From Longimicrobium sp. (lineage in GTDB: Bacteria; Gemmatimonadota; Gemmatimonadetes; Longimicrobiales; Longimicrobiaceae), in assembly GCA_036377595.1 (NCBI GenBank), contig DASUYB010000132.1, positions 1 through 64,000 on the forward strand: DNA of 64,000 bases, given 5' to 3'. Of this stretch, positions 53,772-61,735 are shown piece by piece (positions within the stretch are counted from its first letter, which is position 1; every line of letters starts with the position of its first letter). Position numbers and translations under genes: made by a program. Below the pieces are notes generated by a model. It was not told the DNA's origin, ran no database searches, and saw only the letters and a program-made list of their open reading frames with translations.

Positions 53772-54194
53772 CTACATCCCCAGCCCGAGCTGATCTCCGT
53801 CGAGCCGATCTTCGTCGGACGACGGCGGCGCGGCGCGATCCTGCTCGCCCAGCCAGCGGGCGAGGACGGAAACGACGTAGCGGCGCTCGTCGTCCGTCAT
53901 CTCCCGCCCCTTGGGGATGTGGTGCCACTTCGCGAGGCAGCCGCGGCAGCACGTGCCGGTGGCGTGCTGGGCGACGAAGACGGGGTGGCCGCGCATCGGC
54001 GTCTGCTTCCCGTCGTTCGGCGGCCGCGCGGGGGCGAGGCGGGCGGCGATCATCTCGTCCGCGTGGCGCAGCACCGTCTCCATCCCCCTGCGGCGCAGAT
54101 AGGCGAGGTCGCCGTCCCCCAGCCGCTGGCGCCGGCGGAAGGCTGACTTCGCGAGGCGGGCGAAGACGTCGTCGAGCTCCCGTGGATCGGTCAT
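53772..54194 (-). CDS. DUF4186 family protein
   Basis: 140 aa. The whole chain follows the DUF4186 pattern: LAKSAFRRRQRLGDGDLAYL, MIAARLAPARPPNDGKQTPM, RGHPVFVAQHATGTCCRGCL, and KWHHIPKGREMTDDE. The invariant CCRGCLxKWH segment suggests a metal- or cofactor-binding site. Function unknown. The ATG at 54194 is preferred; another lies 10 codons upstream. Acidic tail (SSDEDRLDGDQ). Confidence 0.88.
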   Translation of the reverse strand: MTDPRELDDVFARLAKSAFRRRQRLGDGDLAYLRRRGMETVLRHADEMIAARLAPARPPNDGKQTPMRGHPVFVAQHATGTCCRGCLAKWHHIPKGREMTDDERRYVVSVLARWLGEQDRAAPPSSDEDRLDGDQLGLGM

Positions 54195-54294
54195 GGCGGA
54201 GGCGCGCGGAAAACTCCGGGCCACGAATGCGGAAAGGGCCGCCGATCCCGCCCGGCGGCCCTCCCGCTGCGCTCCGCGTGAAGTGGGTGTACGG

Positions 54295-54639
54295 CTAGTT
54301 GCTGCTGGTCAGGCTGAACGCCGCCTGCTCCGGTTCGGACACGATCTTGAACACGCTGTACGCGTTCAGCCGGTGGTCCAGCGTGCCCGCCCCCCCGCGC
54401 CGGGTCACGCGCATCTCGTCGCTGGCCCGGGCGTTGGGGTCGACGATGTGCACGGTGACGGCGTTCAGGTACGGGTTCTGGTCGTCGCCGTAGCGCACGT
54501 CGCGGGCGGTGCTGCCGGCGGCGATCGTCACCGTCACCGGCGGGAGATCGCCGTTGCTGGGGTCCGCTCCCCTGCGTCCCACCAGCGTGACTTCGATCGC
54601 CGCCTTCGATCCGTTCGTGAGCGTCTTGGTTCCAGACAT
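54295..54639 (-). CDS. Small beta-rich hypothetical protein
   Basis: 114 aa, no signal peptide and no family recognised. The chain alternates strands (KAAIEVTLVGRRG, PPVTVTIAAGSTARDVRYG, YLNAVTVHIVDPN, HRLNAYSVFKIVS), as in an Ig-like or actinoporin-type sandwich. GAGGCAATC stands 2 nt before the ATG; a longer start at 54654 exists. It follows its DUF4186 neighbour upstream without overlap. Confidence 0.65.
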   Translation of the reverse strand: MSGTKTLTNGSKAAIEVTLVGRRGADPSNGDLPPVTVTIAAGSTARDVRYGDDQNPYLNAVTVHIVDPNARASDEMRVTRRGGAGTLDHRLNAYSVFKIVSEPEQAAFSLTSSN

Positions 54640-54857
54640 GATTGCCTCGCGCATGAAGAGTGATGGGCCGATGGATCTCGTCGGGAGCGCACCACCCCGA
54701 AACGGCATCTGCCAGGCCATTTCCGCCGCGCCCGATCTGTTCCTTCCCAACACGCTGCGCCGCATGCGGATCGCCCCTCGCGCGCCATCTCCGCCGTGAC
54801 GCGAGGCTCCGAACCTCCCTGTAACGGCGTGGCCCGCCGCCCGCAACGATTCGATGC

Positions 54858-55868
54858 TTACCGCCCCGCCGTCATCTCGCGCACCAGGCGTTCGACCAGC
54901 GCGTCGTCCTTCGGCAGCAGGCCGGCGGCGGGAAGGCGGCGCACCAGCTCGGCCCACTTCGGCCACACGGCGTACGCGCGGCGCAGATACGGGATCGCCT
55001 GCTCCACCTTCCCCGCGCTGGCGAAGCTGATCCCCGTCCAGAACACCGCCTCGCCGTTCGTCGCCGAATCGGGAAGGATGCTGGTGGCGCGGCCGTACGC
55101 CGCCGCGGCCGCGTCCAGCTCGTTGCGCGTGACCGCCGCGTCGCCCTCGTTCAGCGAGCGGTAGACGCGGCTCAGCGTAACCAGCCGCCGCAGCTCGCGC
55201 AGCGGTTCGGGGCTGTCCTCCACCCGCAGGTCCACGACACGGTCCACCCACGGCCGCCCTGTGTTCGTGGGGGAGACGACGATGATGGCGGCGGACTGGC
55301 GGCCGCGGATGTCGCCGCCCTCGCGCTGCGCGGCCTCGAGCGCCTGCAGCAGCCGCTCGGCCAGGTCGCCGCGCGCGGACTCGTAGGCGCGCGCCATGGC
55401 GTCCCACACCGTGGCGCGGTCCATCAGGTTGGCCTGCGTGGAGTAGCCGCGGCCGACGTGGTTTCCCGCCGCCTGGATGTTGCGCCCGCCCGTCCACGCG
55501 GCGACGCGGCCGCGCGCGTCGATCATCGCCACCTGCCGCACCGCCGAGTCGGCGTCGGTGGAGACGAGGGCGCGCAGCGCCTCGGGGCCGCTCCGGCCCA
55601 GCCGCATCAATTCCAGCCCCAGCGGGCCGTAAGAGGATTCGACGAACGACTGCGTGGCGACGGCGCCCACCCCCGCCTCGGCCCACGGCACCGCCGTTCC
55701 CACCGAGAACCAGTGCGACTGCACCGCCACTCCCATCTCCCCCGTGGCCGAATCGCGCGCGACGATGGAGTAGGTGGCGACGGGGCGCAGCGGCCGCGCC
55801 GGCGTCTGCGCGTCCAGCGCAGCCGGGGCCATGGCGAGGAGGGCGAGGGCGAGGCGGATCGGGCGCAT
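54858..55868 (-). CDS. Secreted DUF1028 (Ntn-hydrolase-like) protein
   Basis: 336 aa. Signal peptide about residues 1-22 (ALALLAMAPAALDAQ). Residues about 30-235 match DUF1028: TYSIVARDSATGEMGVAVQS, VGAVATQSFVESSYGPLGLE, and VGRGYSTQANLM. Members resemble Ntn hydrolases. The C-terminal part (about 240-336) looks like a TPR-type helical tail. It is exported, so it may act on envelope or extracellular substrates; the substrate is unknown. A hairpin element (55992) stands upstream. Confidence 0.82.
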   Translation of the reverse strand: MRPIRLALALLAMAPAALDAQTPARPLRPVATYSIVARDSATGEMGVAVQSHWFSVGTAVPWAEAGVGAVATQSFVESSYGPLGLELMRLGRSGPEALRALVSTDADSAVRQVAMIDARGRVAAWTGGRNIQAAGNHVGRGYSTQANLMDRATVWDAMARAYESARGDLAERLLQALEAAQREGGDIRGRQSAAIIVVSPTNTGRPWVDRVVDLRVEDSPEPLRELRRLVTLSRVYRSLNEGDAAVTRNELDAAAAAYGRATSILPDSATNGEAVFWTGISFASAGKVEQAIPYLRRAYAVWPKWAELVRRLPAAGLLPKDDALVERLVREMTAGR

Positions 55869-55991
55869 CGTTCGCTCGGGGAAAAGGTTGCGCGCCGGGG
55901 CGGACGGCCCCGGCGCGCGCAAGGTAAGCGGCGCCGCGCGATGCGACCAGCGGCCGTCATACCGTTTCCCACGACGTCCCGACAGCATTGG

Positions 55992-56064
55992 ATCACACGG
56001 AGGGAACGGAGGAAACGGAGGATCGTCCTGGGTTCCTCCGTTCCCTCCGTTTCCTCCGTGTGAT
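55992..56064. repeat. Hairpin element (TCACAC variant)
   Basis: ATCACACGGAGGGAACGGAGGAAACGGAGGA paired with TCCTCCGTTCCCTCCGTTTCCTCCGTGTGAT. Same plan as the TCACGC family (outer TCAC / GTGA arm, inner repeats) but with a GGAGGNAAC inner unit. Lies between convergent stops, in fact between minus-strand genes at 55868 and 56116. Confidence 0.8.
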
Positions 56065-56115
56065 TTCATTTCATCGTGACTTCGAATGCACGGTCATTCA
56101 GCCGACCAGCGGCCG

Positions 56116-56550
56116 TCAGTCCAGCGGGACGCGCGTCTTGAACTCGCGCGAGTCGGCGGTGTTTCCGCCCGTCCCCTGCCGCCGGTACGGCACCCGCAGC
56201 CGCCAGGTGCCGATCCCCTGCACGACCACGGAATCGGCCGCCGAGCTCCCCGGCGCCACCCGCACCGCCGCCGTGCTCCCGCCGCACTCGGGGATGACCG
56301 GCACGTTGTACGTCACCCAGTCGGCGCCCTCCCTGAACTGGATCTCCACCGTCATCCGGCCCTCGCAGGCCAGCACGTCGATGGCGCCGCTGCCGGTGTT
56401 GGCCACCGTATAGCGGATGGTCACCGGCTGGTCGTTGCCGAACGTGGCGTAGATCTCCTGGTCGGGAAGGACGCGCACGCCGCCGGAGCCGACGGGATCG
56501 GAGCAGGCGCCGGCCAGGAGGAGCGCGGAGATGGAGAGGATGCGTCGCAT
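56116..56550 (-). CDS. Putative lipoprotein with immunoglobulin-like fold
   Basis: 144 aa. The lipobox ISALLLAGAC (Cys about residue 16) marks a lipoprotein. The mature part is beta-rich: PVTIRYTVANTGSGAIDVLA, VEIQFREGADWVTYN, and IGTWRLRVPYRR, as in small BsuPI- or Ig-like inhibitors and intracellular-proteinase-inhibitor-type domains. A BsuPI-like function is only a suggestion. CTCCATCTCCGCCC lies in the leader before the ATG. Confidence 0.75.
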   Translation of the reverse strand: MRRILSISALLLAGACSDPVGSGGVRVLPDQEIYATFGNDQPVTIRYTVANTGSGAIDVLACEGRMTVEIQFREGADWVTYNVPVIPECGGSTAAVRVAPGSSAADSVVVQGIGTWRLRVPYRRQGTGGNTADSREFKTRVPLD

Positions 56551-56694
56551 GGATCGAATCGGGCGTGGGCGGAGATGGAGCTCGTGCGGGAAACGTCCGA
56601 CGCCCCCGCTTCGTGACGCCGCCCCGGCCCGCGCCTTGCCGCATCCCCCTGCCCCGCTCGCGGGATGGACCCACGCAGAACAGGAGGAGGGGAG

Positions 56695-57258
56695 ATGGCT
56701 GGAAGGCTGCAGGGAAAGAAGGTGGCGATCCTGGTCACCGACGGCTTCGAGCAGGTGGAGATGACCGAGCCGCGCAGGGCGCTTCAGGACGAGGGCGCCG
56801 AGACGGTGCTGGTGTCGCCGAAGGACGGCCGGGTGAAGGGATGGCAGCACACGGAGTGGGGCGACGAGTTCCCCGTCGACCGCCCCTTGGCGTCGGCGCG
56901 CGCGGACGACTTCGACGCGCTGCTCCTTCCGGGCGGCGTGATGAACCCCGACCACCTGCGGCAGGACCGGCAGGCGGTGGAGTTCGTGCGCGACTTCTTC
57001 GAGGCGCACAAGCCCGTCGCGGCCATCTGCCACGGGCCGTGGATGCTGGCCGAGGCCGGCGTGGTGGAGGGGCGGAAGGTCACGTCCTATCCGTCGATCC
57101 AGACGGACCTGAAGAACGCGGGCGCGGACTGGGTGGACGAGGAGGTGGTGACGGACCAGGGCCTCGTCACCAGCCGCAAGCCCGACGACATCCCCGCCTT
57201 CAACCGCAAGATGGTGGAGGAGTTCGCCGAGGGCCGCCACGACCGCCAGCACGCCTGA
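56695..57258 (+). CDS. DJ-1/PfpI family protein (type 1 glutamine amidotransferase-like)
   Basis: 187 aa. Catalytic Cys in AICHGPWML (about residue 104) with the conserved His next to it and the N-terminal acid in VTDGFEQVEM (about residues 14-23), which forms the PfpI oligomer site. Other pattern parts: LLLPGGVMNPDHLR and VTSRKPDDIPAFNRK. Members act as glyoxalases/deglycases or proteases under stress. GGAGGAGGGGAG before the ATG decides the start; upstream frame not used. Followed by a hairpin element at 57270. Confidence 0.92.
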   Translation: MAGRLQGKKVAILVTDGFEQVEMTEPRRALQDEGAETVLVSPKDGRVKGWQHTEWGDEFPVDRPLASARADDFDALLLPGGVMNPDHLRQDRQAVEFVRDFFEAHKPVAAICHGPWMLAEAGVVEGRKVTSYPSIQTDLKNAGADWVDEEVVTDQGLVTSRKPDDIPAFNRKMVEEFAEGRHDRQHA

Positions 57259-57269
57259 CATCGCTGGTT

Positions 57270-57339
57270 CTCACGCGGAGGCGCGGAGACGCGGAGGCGC
57301 ATCCCACAGCGCCTCCGCGTCTCCGCGTCTCCGCGTGAG
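57270..57339. repeat. Hairpin element (TCACGC family)
   Basis: CTCACGCGGAGGCGCGGAGACGCGGAGGCGC paired with GCGCCTCCGCGTCTCCGCGTCTCCGCGTGAG, a near-perfect stem. It begins 11 nt after the PfpI stop. Confidence 0.85.
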
Positions 57340-57428
57340 TCATCCTGTTTCGGTTTTCATTTGGTATAGATCATGCGTAAAATCTTCTGAGAGAACAGGA
57401 TAGGAGATTCTCACAGGAGCACTGAAGG

Positions 57429-57650
57429 ATGACCGACAAGCGCACGGCGGAGATGGCCTCCGAGGGCAACATGATCAAGGACCCGGACGACTGGGTGACC
57501 GGCGACGAGCCGATGACCGGCGCCCAGCGCTCGTATCTCCACACTCTGGCCGAGGAGGCGGGCGAGGAGGTCGACGACGGCGGGCTGACCAAGGCCGAGG
57601 CGTCGAAGATGATCGACGAGCTGCAGGAGAAGACCGGGCGCGGCGTGTAG
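57429..57650 (+). CDS. DUF3072 family protein
   Basis: 73 aa. Match to DUF3072: MIKDPDDWVTGDEPMTGAQR, SYLHTLAEEAGEEVDD and LTKAEASKMIDELQ. The family is a small SAP-like helical module; function unknown. GAAGGATG: AGGAG lies further upstream (CACAGGAGCACTGAAGG). The gene ends inside a 41-bp tandem duplication that repeats its last codons and stop. Confidence 0.85.
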   Translation: MTDKRTAEMASEGNMIKDPDDWVTGDEPMTGAQRSYLHTLAEEAGEEVDDGGLTKAEASKMIDELQEKTGRGV

Positions 57651-57729
57651 CGCGTATCCCGGGCACCACGACGCCCCGGCGCGGCGTGTAGCGCGTATCC
57701 CGGGCACCACGACGCCCCGGCGCGGCGTG
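57638..57729. repeat. 41-bp tandem duplication over the DUF3072 stop codon
   Basis: The unit begins GCGCGGCGTGTAGCGCGTA and is present twice (57638-57678 and 57679-57719), with a third partial copy running into the hairpin at 57713. Confidence 0.9.
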
Positions 57730-57739
57730 CGCCGGGGCG
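57713..57739. terminator. Hairpin terminator
   Basis: CGCCCCGGCGC / GCGCCGGGGCG. Between the convergent DUF3072 gene and the last gene of the S8/PatG-like operon; could serve both. Confidence 0.65.
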
Positions 57740-57778
57740 TCTTCCGGGACGGCATCGGGGGCCGGACGGCCTCCTGGA

Positions 57779-58063
57779 TCAGAGGCAGCTCTGGATGCAC
57801 TGCACCGCGACCGGCCCGGCGCACTGCGTCCAGCACGCCAGGTTGGTGCCGCAGTGCAGGCATCCCAGCGCCTGGGTGCCGCACTTGGCCAGGCACCCCA
57901 CGTTGGGAAGGATGCCCGTCACCGTCCCCAGGATGTCGTCGAAGATCCCCTGCGGAGCCACGCCGCGCCCGTAGGCGGGCGCGCGGTAGCTGCCCGGCGC
58001 GTGCCCGGCCGGGCCGGCGGCGGGAGTGCCCTGGAACGCCAGCGTCATGGGGGGAAGCTTCAC
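57779..58063 (-). CDS. Operon gene 10: CX3C-rich peptide C
   Basis: 94 aa, GTG start with CCAGGAGGTGCGCC upstream. N-terminal tag MKLPPMTLA, then a Gly/Ala/Pro-rich linker, then eight cysteines with spacing 3-6-2-5-3-7-3 (GCLAKCGTQALGCLHC and ACWTQCAGPVAVQCIQSC). The spacing is identical to peptide A (61736). The protein ends at CL. The CX3C pairs suggest two helices joined by disulfides, or a modified core. No Sec signal is seen. Last gene of the operon that starts with the S8 protease. Confidence 0.8.
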   Translation of the reverse strand: MKLPPMTLAFQGTPAAGPAGHAPGSYRAPAYGRGVAPQGIFDDILGTVTGILPNVGCLAKCGTQALGCLHCGTNLACWTQCAGPVAVQCIQSCL

Positions 58064-58132
58064 GGCGCACCTCCTGGTGGTGGACGCCGCGGCGGACCCC
58101 CCGCCGCGGCGGATGTCGGGAACCCGCCGGGC

Positions 58133-58486
58133 TCAGCCCTGGTCGGCGGGGGTGAAGGCTTGCGGCTCGGGCTCCGTGCCGGCGGGCGCGGCGTCGGCCG
58201 ACGGGGTGACGATCGGCTCGCGCGGCGGAACCGACGAGCCGTCCCATGCGTGGTCGGGGTCGGGGAAGAAGGTCACCCCCGTGCCGTAGTCGGCGTCGAC
58301 CACCACCAGCCACCCGCCCGGCACCGCCGTCCGCAGGGTGACGAACAGCGCGGAGTTGCTCTCGAGCGTTTCGTACGTCAGCATGGCCCGGGCGCCCGGC
58401 AGGCGCGGAGAGGGGGTACGGCGGCGCGGCGTCGTGCGAGCACCCGTGCGCGTCCCTCTGCCAGGGGCCTCGACGCGCGCTTTCAC
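58133..58486 (-). CDS. Operon gene 9: hypothetical protein
   Basis: 117 aa from GTG at 58486 (GAGGGTGCC upstream), or 83 aa from ATG at 58384. The first 34 residues are Arg/Pro/Thr-rich, so the shorter form may be the real one. The later part is beta-rich with WLVVVDADYGTGVTFFPDPDH (quoted in part) and an acidic, Pro/Ala-rich tail. No family recognised. Support comes from its place in the operon and coding character. Confidence 0.6.
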   Translation of the reverse strand: MKARVEAPGRGTRTGARTTPRRRTPSPRLPGARAMLTYETLESNSALFVTLRTAVPGGWLVVVDADYGTGVTFFPDPDHAWDGSSVPPREPIVTPSADAAPAGTEPEPQAFTPADQG

Positions 58487-58517
58487 GGCACCCTCGCGCG
58501 CGCCCGGGCTCTCACGG

Positions 58518-58877
58518 CTAGCGGGCCACCCAGTACTCGTTGCACAGCTCGCGCCCGCGGAACGCGTTGTCGGCGGCCTGCCGGTGCCCGGCGTCGCCGC
58601 CCGCGAAGCACTCGTCGTTGATCTGGTCGCGCGCCGTATAGCAGTTGATGAACGCCCGGATCCGCGCGAAGAGCTGGTCTTCGTTCATCCACCCCTCGCA
58701 CCGGCTGAGGTTGCGGCAGTGCGCGTTCACCGCGTCCATGAGCTGGTTGTGGCGCGCCCAGCTGCAGTTTCCCGGCGGGTCGAGGGCGGGGACGACGCCG
58801 GCCCCCGCCGTCGCGGCACGCGCCCGCATCGCGCCCGCGGGCGCTCCGCCGTACAGGCGCGGGATGGGAAGGTGCAT
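58518..58877 (-). CDS. Operon gene 8: Cys-rich protein resembling polymorphic-toxin module
   Basis: 119 aa. It begins MHLPIPRLYGGAPAGA, a variant of the tag on peptides A-C. The rest has HNQLMDAVNAHCRNLSRCEG, then FARIRAFINCYTARDQINDE and CFAGGDAGHRQAADNAFRG. The C-F-x-G-G-D-x-G-H-x-x-A motif recalls Ntox16-type and related modules at the C-termini of polymorphic toxins; that is memory of the pattern, not a search. GGGAGGGGCC stands 0-3 nt before the ATG. No immunity gene is recognisable; the 117-aa gene next to it is one candidate. Confidence 0.75.
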   Translation of the reverse strand: MHLPIPRLYGGAPAGAMRARAATAGAGVVPALDPPGNCSWARHNQLMDAVNAHCRNLSRCEGWMNEDQLFARIRAFINCYTARDQINDECFAGGDAGHRQAADNAFRGRELCNEYWVAR

Positions 58878-58886
58878 GGCCCCTCC

Positions 58887-59735
58887 CTACTCCACCCGCA
58901 CCAGCACGGCCAGCCCGCCCACCACCCGGTCCGCCTGCACCGCCTCGATGCGCAGGAAGGCGGTACTCCCCGGGCGGGCGTCTTCGGGCACGTGCAGCCA
59001 GAGCTCGCGGAAGCCCTCTTCGCCCTCGCCCACGGTGAGCGACCGCACCGTCCCGGCGGCCTCGGCCCGGGCCAGCGGCCGGGCAACGTCGCCGGCGTCG
59101 CGCCGGAGCCCCGGCAGGAGCCCGAACTCCACGGCCGCGGCGCCCTCGCCGGCATCGGCCGAAGCCATGGCCGGCATGGCGCCGCCGTCCGTGCCGCCCT
59201 GCGTCACCCGCAGCGTGCTCCCCGCGGTCTCGGGCGCGCGGAAGGCCACCGCCTGCGTGGTGCCCGCGGCCATGCTCGCCATCAGCAGGTTCTGCTGACC
59301 CACGCGGCGGTCACCGATCTGCGGCGTCGTCTCGGGATCCATGAACCCGGGCGGGAGGGGGTCGTTGGGCGCCTGCACCACGGCGATCATGCAGGTGTGC
59401 GCCGTGGAGTTGGGGGCCCAGACGTCGGGGCAGGTGACCGGCTGCCCCGTGGTGTCGTTCGCCGGCACGTTCACCGGCACGATGCCGATCAGGTTGTTCA
59501 GGAAGTACTTCCACTTGTCCACGGCCCCGCCGGGCGTGCAGAAGTAGAAGCTGATCGTGGCCTGCGGGGCGGCGTCGCTTCCCGTGTTCCCCACGTTTCC
59601 CCAGGCGTAGTTGGGCCCGTTGGGCAGCACCTGGTTCCCGGGCTTCGCCGTCTGGCTCCCCGCCCGGTTCAGGACGTTCGGGTTCTGGTAGTTCTGGTAT
59701 CCGCTGCCCAGGTGCAGCGTAAGCGTGGCCGCCAT
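58887..59735 (-). CDS. Operon gene 7: hypothetical protein
   Basis: 282 aa, no signal peptide, no family recognised. The first 150 residues are rich in Asn/Gly/Tyr (GYQNYQNPNVLNRAG, APQATISFYFCTPGGAVDK) and read like a soluble beta-sandwich; CPDVWAPNSTAHTC has two Cys. A linker of small residues follows, then a second beta domain (RELWLHVPEDARPGSTAFLR). The next gene starts 9 nt after the stop, so the two are coupled. Confidence 0.75.
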   Translation of the reverse strand: MAATLTLHLGSGYQNYQNPNVLNRAGSQTAKPGNQVLPNGPNYAWGNVGNTGSDAAPQATISFYFCTPGGAVDKWKYFLNNLIGIVPVNVPANDTTGQPVTCPDVWAPNSTAHTCMIAVVQAPNDPLPPGFMDPETTPQIGDRRVGQQNLLMASMAAGTTQAVAFRAPETAGSTLRVTQGGTDGGAMPAMASADAGEGAAAVEFGLLPGLRRDAGDVARPLARAEAAGTVRSLTVGEGEEGFRELWLHVPEDARPGSTAFLRIEAVQADRVVGGLAVLVRVE

Positions 59736-59804
59736 CGGGAATCGCTCCGGATCGGGGTGGTGTGTCGCTGCCGCGGGCGGGGCGGACTCCCCGCGCCGCC
59801 GTTC

Positions 59805-60665
59805 CTACGACGAGGTGGCGTAGGTGATCACGCGCCCCCCCACGGCCGTGGGTAACGCGTAGAAGGCGTCGTTGTCGCTGTCGGTGATCACCACCGCGTA
59901 CGCCGCCCCGCGGCGGACGTGCTCGAAGGCGAAGGCCCCGTTCGGCTGCACCGGGGCCAGCGCGAACACCGCGGGCCCGGCGGCCGGCACGCTGACGGCG
60001 TAGGCCCACAGCCCCGTCCCCCGCGCCACCCCGCGCAGCGCGCCCTGCAGCGGCCCGCCCGCGGCGCCGGGCCACGCCACCACGCCCACCCCCACCCCGC
60101 CGCTGAACACGGTGTTCACCACCCCTTCGGCGGGAAGGAGCCCCGGCCCGGACGGCGGGACGAAATCCCCGGGAACCAGGAGGGCGGCCCACTGCCCCGG
60201 GCTCAGCGTGGTGGACACGCTCCAGGCGCCGTCGCCGTTCACCGGGCTGTCGCCCACGAAGCTCCACGCGGCGGCCGGCGACCAGGCGTACACCCGCACC
60301 CGGAACGCCGTGGGCGCACCCAGCCCGTCCACCGTGCCGTTCACCACCCCGGTGCCCACGTTCAGGCTCACCCGGCCGGGCGGGAACACGGCCACGTCGG
60401 CCACGCGCGGGCCCGGCACGGGCAGCCGGCCCGCCACCGGCACGTACTGCAGGTCCACCACCGCCGCGGCGTAGCGCGTGCCCGCCTGCACCAGCCCGAA
60501 GCTCCAGAGCGGCGCCACCGGCACGTAGGCGTTGAACTTCCACGCGCCCGACTTCTCGTACCAGATCGCCACCTGGTAGAGCCGCGGGTCCAGGAAGGTG
60601 TGGACCAGCTCGCCGGTCATGGGGCCGCCCGCCTCGCTGGGCGGGAACGGAACGCTGATGGCCAT
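59805..60665 (-). CDS. Operon gene 6: hypothetical beta-rich protein
   Basis: 286 aa, no signal peptide. It has GRVSLNVGTGVVNGTVDGLG, then AFRVRVYAWSPAAAWSFVGD and ARGTGLWAYAVSVPAAGPAVF, which look like carboxypeptidase-regulatory or Ig-like sandwich repeats. The C-terminus ends VRRGAAYAVVITDSDNDAFY. GGGGGGAAGCG fixes the ATG. Only 12 nt separate it from peptide B. Family unknown. Confidence 0.75.
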   Translation of the reverse strand: MAISVPFPPSEAGGPMTGELVHTFLDPRLYQVAIWYEKSGAWKFNAYVPVAPLWSFGLVQAGTRYAAAVVDLQYVPVAGRLPVPGPRVADVAVFPPGRVSLNVGTGVVNGTVDGLGAPTAFRVRVYAWSPAAAWSFVGDSPVNGDGAWSVSTTLSPGQWAALLVPGDFVPPSGPGLLPAEGVVNTVFSGGVGVGVVAWPGAAGGPLQGALRGVARGTGLWAYAVSVPAAGPAVFALAPVQPNGAFAFEHVRRGAAYAVVITDSDNDAFYALPTAVGGRVITYATSS

Positions 60666-60677
60666 CGCTTCCCCCCC

Positions 60678-60920
60678 TCAGCTGGTGAAGCAGCGGGCCA
60701 CGCACGCCAGGTTGGCGCCCGACCCCGCGCAGCGCGCCCAGCACGCCAGGTCGCCGCCGCACTCGGCGCCGCAGCGCCGCGCGGTGGCGGCGCCCACGCA
60801 CCCGGCCGTGCAGGTGTCGTCGAAGGCCGGGCGGATGCCGCCGCCGCGCGGCGCTGCGGCCGGGGTGCGGGCGGCGCCGGCGGTGACCGCCGCGCCCAGG
60901 GTCATCCGGGGGACGCGCAT
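60678..60920 (-). CDS. Operon gene 5: CX3C-rich peptide B
   Basis: 80 aa. Tag MRVPRMTLG, Ala/Gly linker, then eight cysteines spaced 3-8-3-5-3-8-3 (TCTAGC, RRCGAECGGDLACWARC, ACVARC). Same plan as peptides A and C but with wider loops. CAGGAGAAACGGC before the ATG at 60920 decides against the longer frame. No signal peptide. Confidence 0.8.
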   Translation of the reverse strand: MRVPRMTLGAAVTAGAARTPAAAPRGGGIRPAFDDTCTAGCVGAATARRCGAECGGDLACWARCAGSGANLACVARCFTS

Positions 60921-60962
60921 GCCGTTTCTCCTGCCCATCGGGTTCAGAAAGCGCCGCCGCGG

Positions 60963-61715
60963 CTATCCGCGCGCCACCACCCAGGCCGGCGCCGCCTCGG
61001 GCACGCCGCCGCCCAGGTCGCCGTCGTGGCGCTCGCGGTCCGCCGGCTGCGCGTAGTCGAAGGCCAGCGGGCCGTAGCCCTCGTTCATCCGCCAGTCGCC
61101 CAGCAGCCCGGGCTCGGCCGTCGACGCCGCGAACCCGTTCCACGCCGACGCGGCGGCCACCTCGGCCGCCGACAGCGCGCGCCCGAACAGCCGCACCCGC
61201 GAGATCGAGCCGGGAAAGTGCAGGTCGCCCTGGGCGTCCGTGTGGCCGATGGTCACCGGCGCGGTGGCGCCCTGGATGGGGTCGGCGCCCGAGTTCCGGT
61301 ACACGGTGACCGACATCCTCCCCCCCGCCGTCACGGTCAGGGCCATCGCGGCCGCGTCGTACACGGTGGCCACGAAGATCCGGGCGCGCCGCCCGTCCAG
61401 GGGCACCAGCCCGTCCAGCGGCACCACCACCTCGGTGGCGTTGTAGCGCACGCGCAGCTGCATCGGCTGGCCGACCGCGGCCTCCACCCGCCACCACGCG
61501 CCCTGCTCCACGGCGCCGGCGATCCCCAGCACCCCGGCGTTGCGCCCCTCCTCCACCAGCTCGGCCAGGTCGACGCGGAAGATCACCGTGAAGCCCTGTT
61601 CCAGCGCCGGCGTGGGAAGGCGGGCCACCACCACGTCGTCCACGCCGTCGAAGCGCAGCTCCGCCTCGAGCAGCGGCGCAAAGCGGGGCACGGTGGTGGG
61701 CGGCGTGGCGAACAC
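60963..61715 (-). CDS. Operon gene 4: LamG/concanavalin-like protein
   Basis: 250 aa. Most of the chain is a LamG-like jelly roll: LRFDGVDDVVVARLP at the start, GFTVIFRVDLAEL, YDAAAMALTVTAGGR, then FPGSISRVRLFGRALSAAEV, the usual closing strand and helix of LamG_3 domains. It likely binds carbohydrate or protein. GTG start at 61715 with CGGAGGAGCC upstream; a longer frame would overlap peptide A and is rejected. No signal peptide, odd for a LamG protein. Confidence 0.82.
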   Translation of the reverse strand: MFATPPTTVPRFAPLLEAELRFDGVDDVVVARLPTPALEQGFTVIFRVDLAELVEEGRNAGVLGIAGAVEQGAWWRVEAAVGQPMQLRVRYNATEVVVPLDGLVPLDGRRARIFVATVYDAAAMALTVTAGGRMSVTVYRNSGADPIQGATAPVTIGHTDAQGDLHFPGSISRVRLFGRALSAAEVAAASAWNGFAASTAEPGLLGDWRMNEGYGPLAFDYAQPADRERHDGDLGGGVPEAAPAWVVARG

Positions 61716-61735
61716 GGCTCCTCCGGGTGCGGGGT

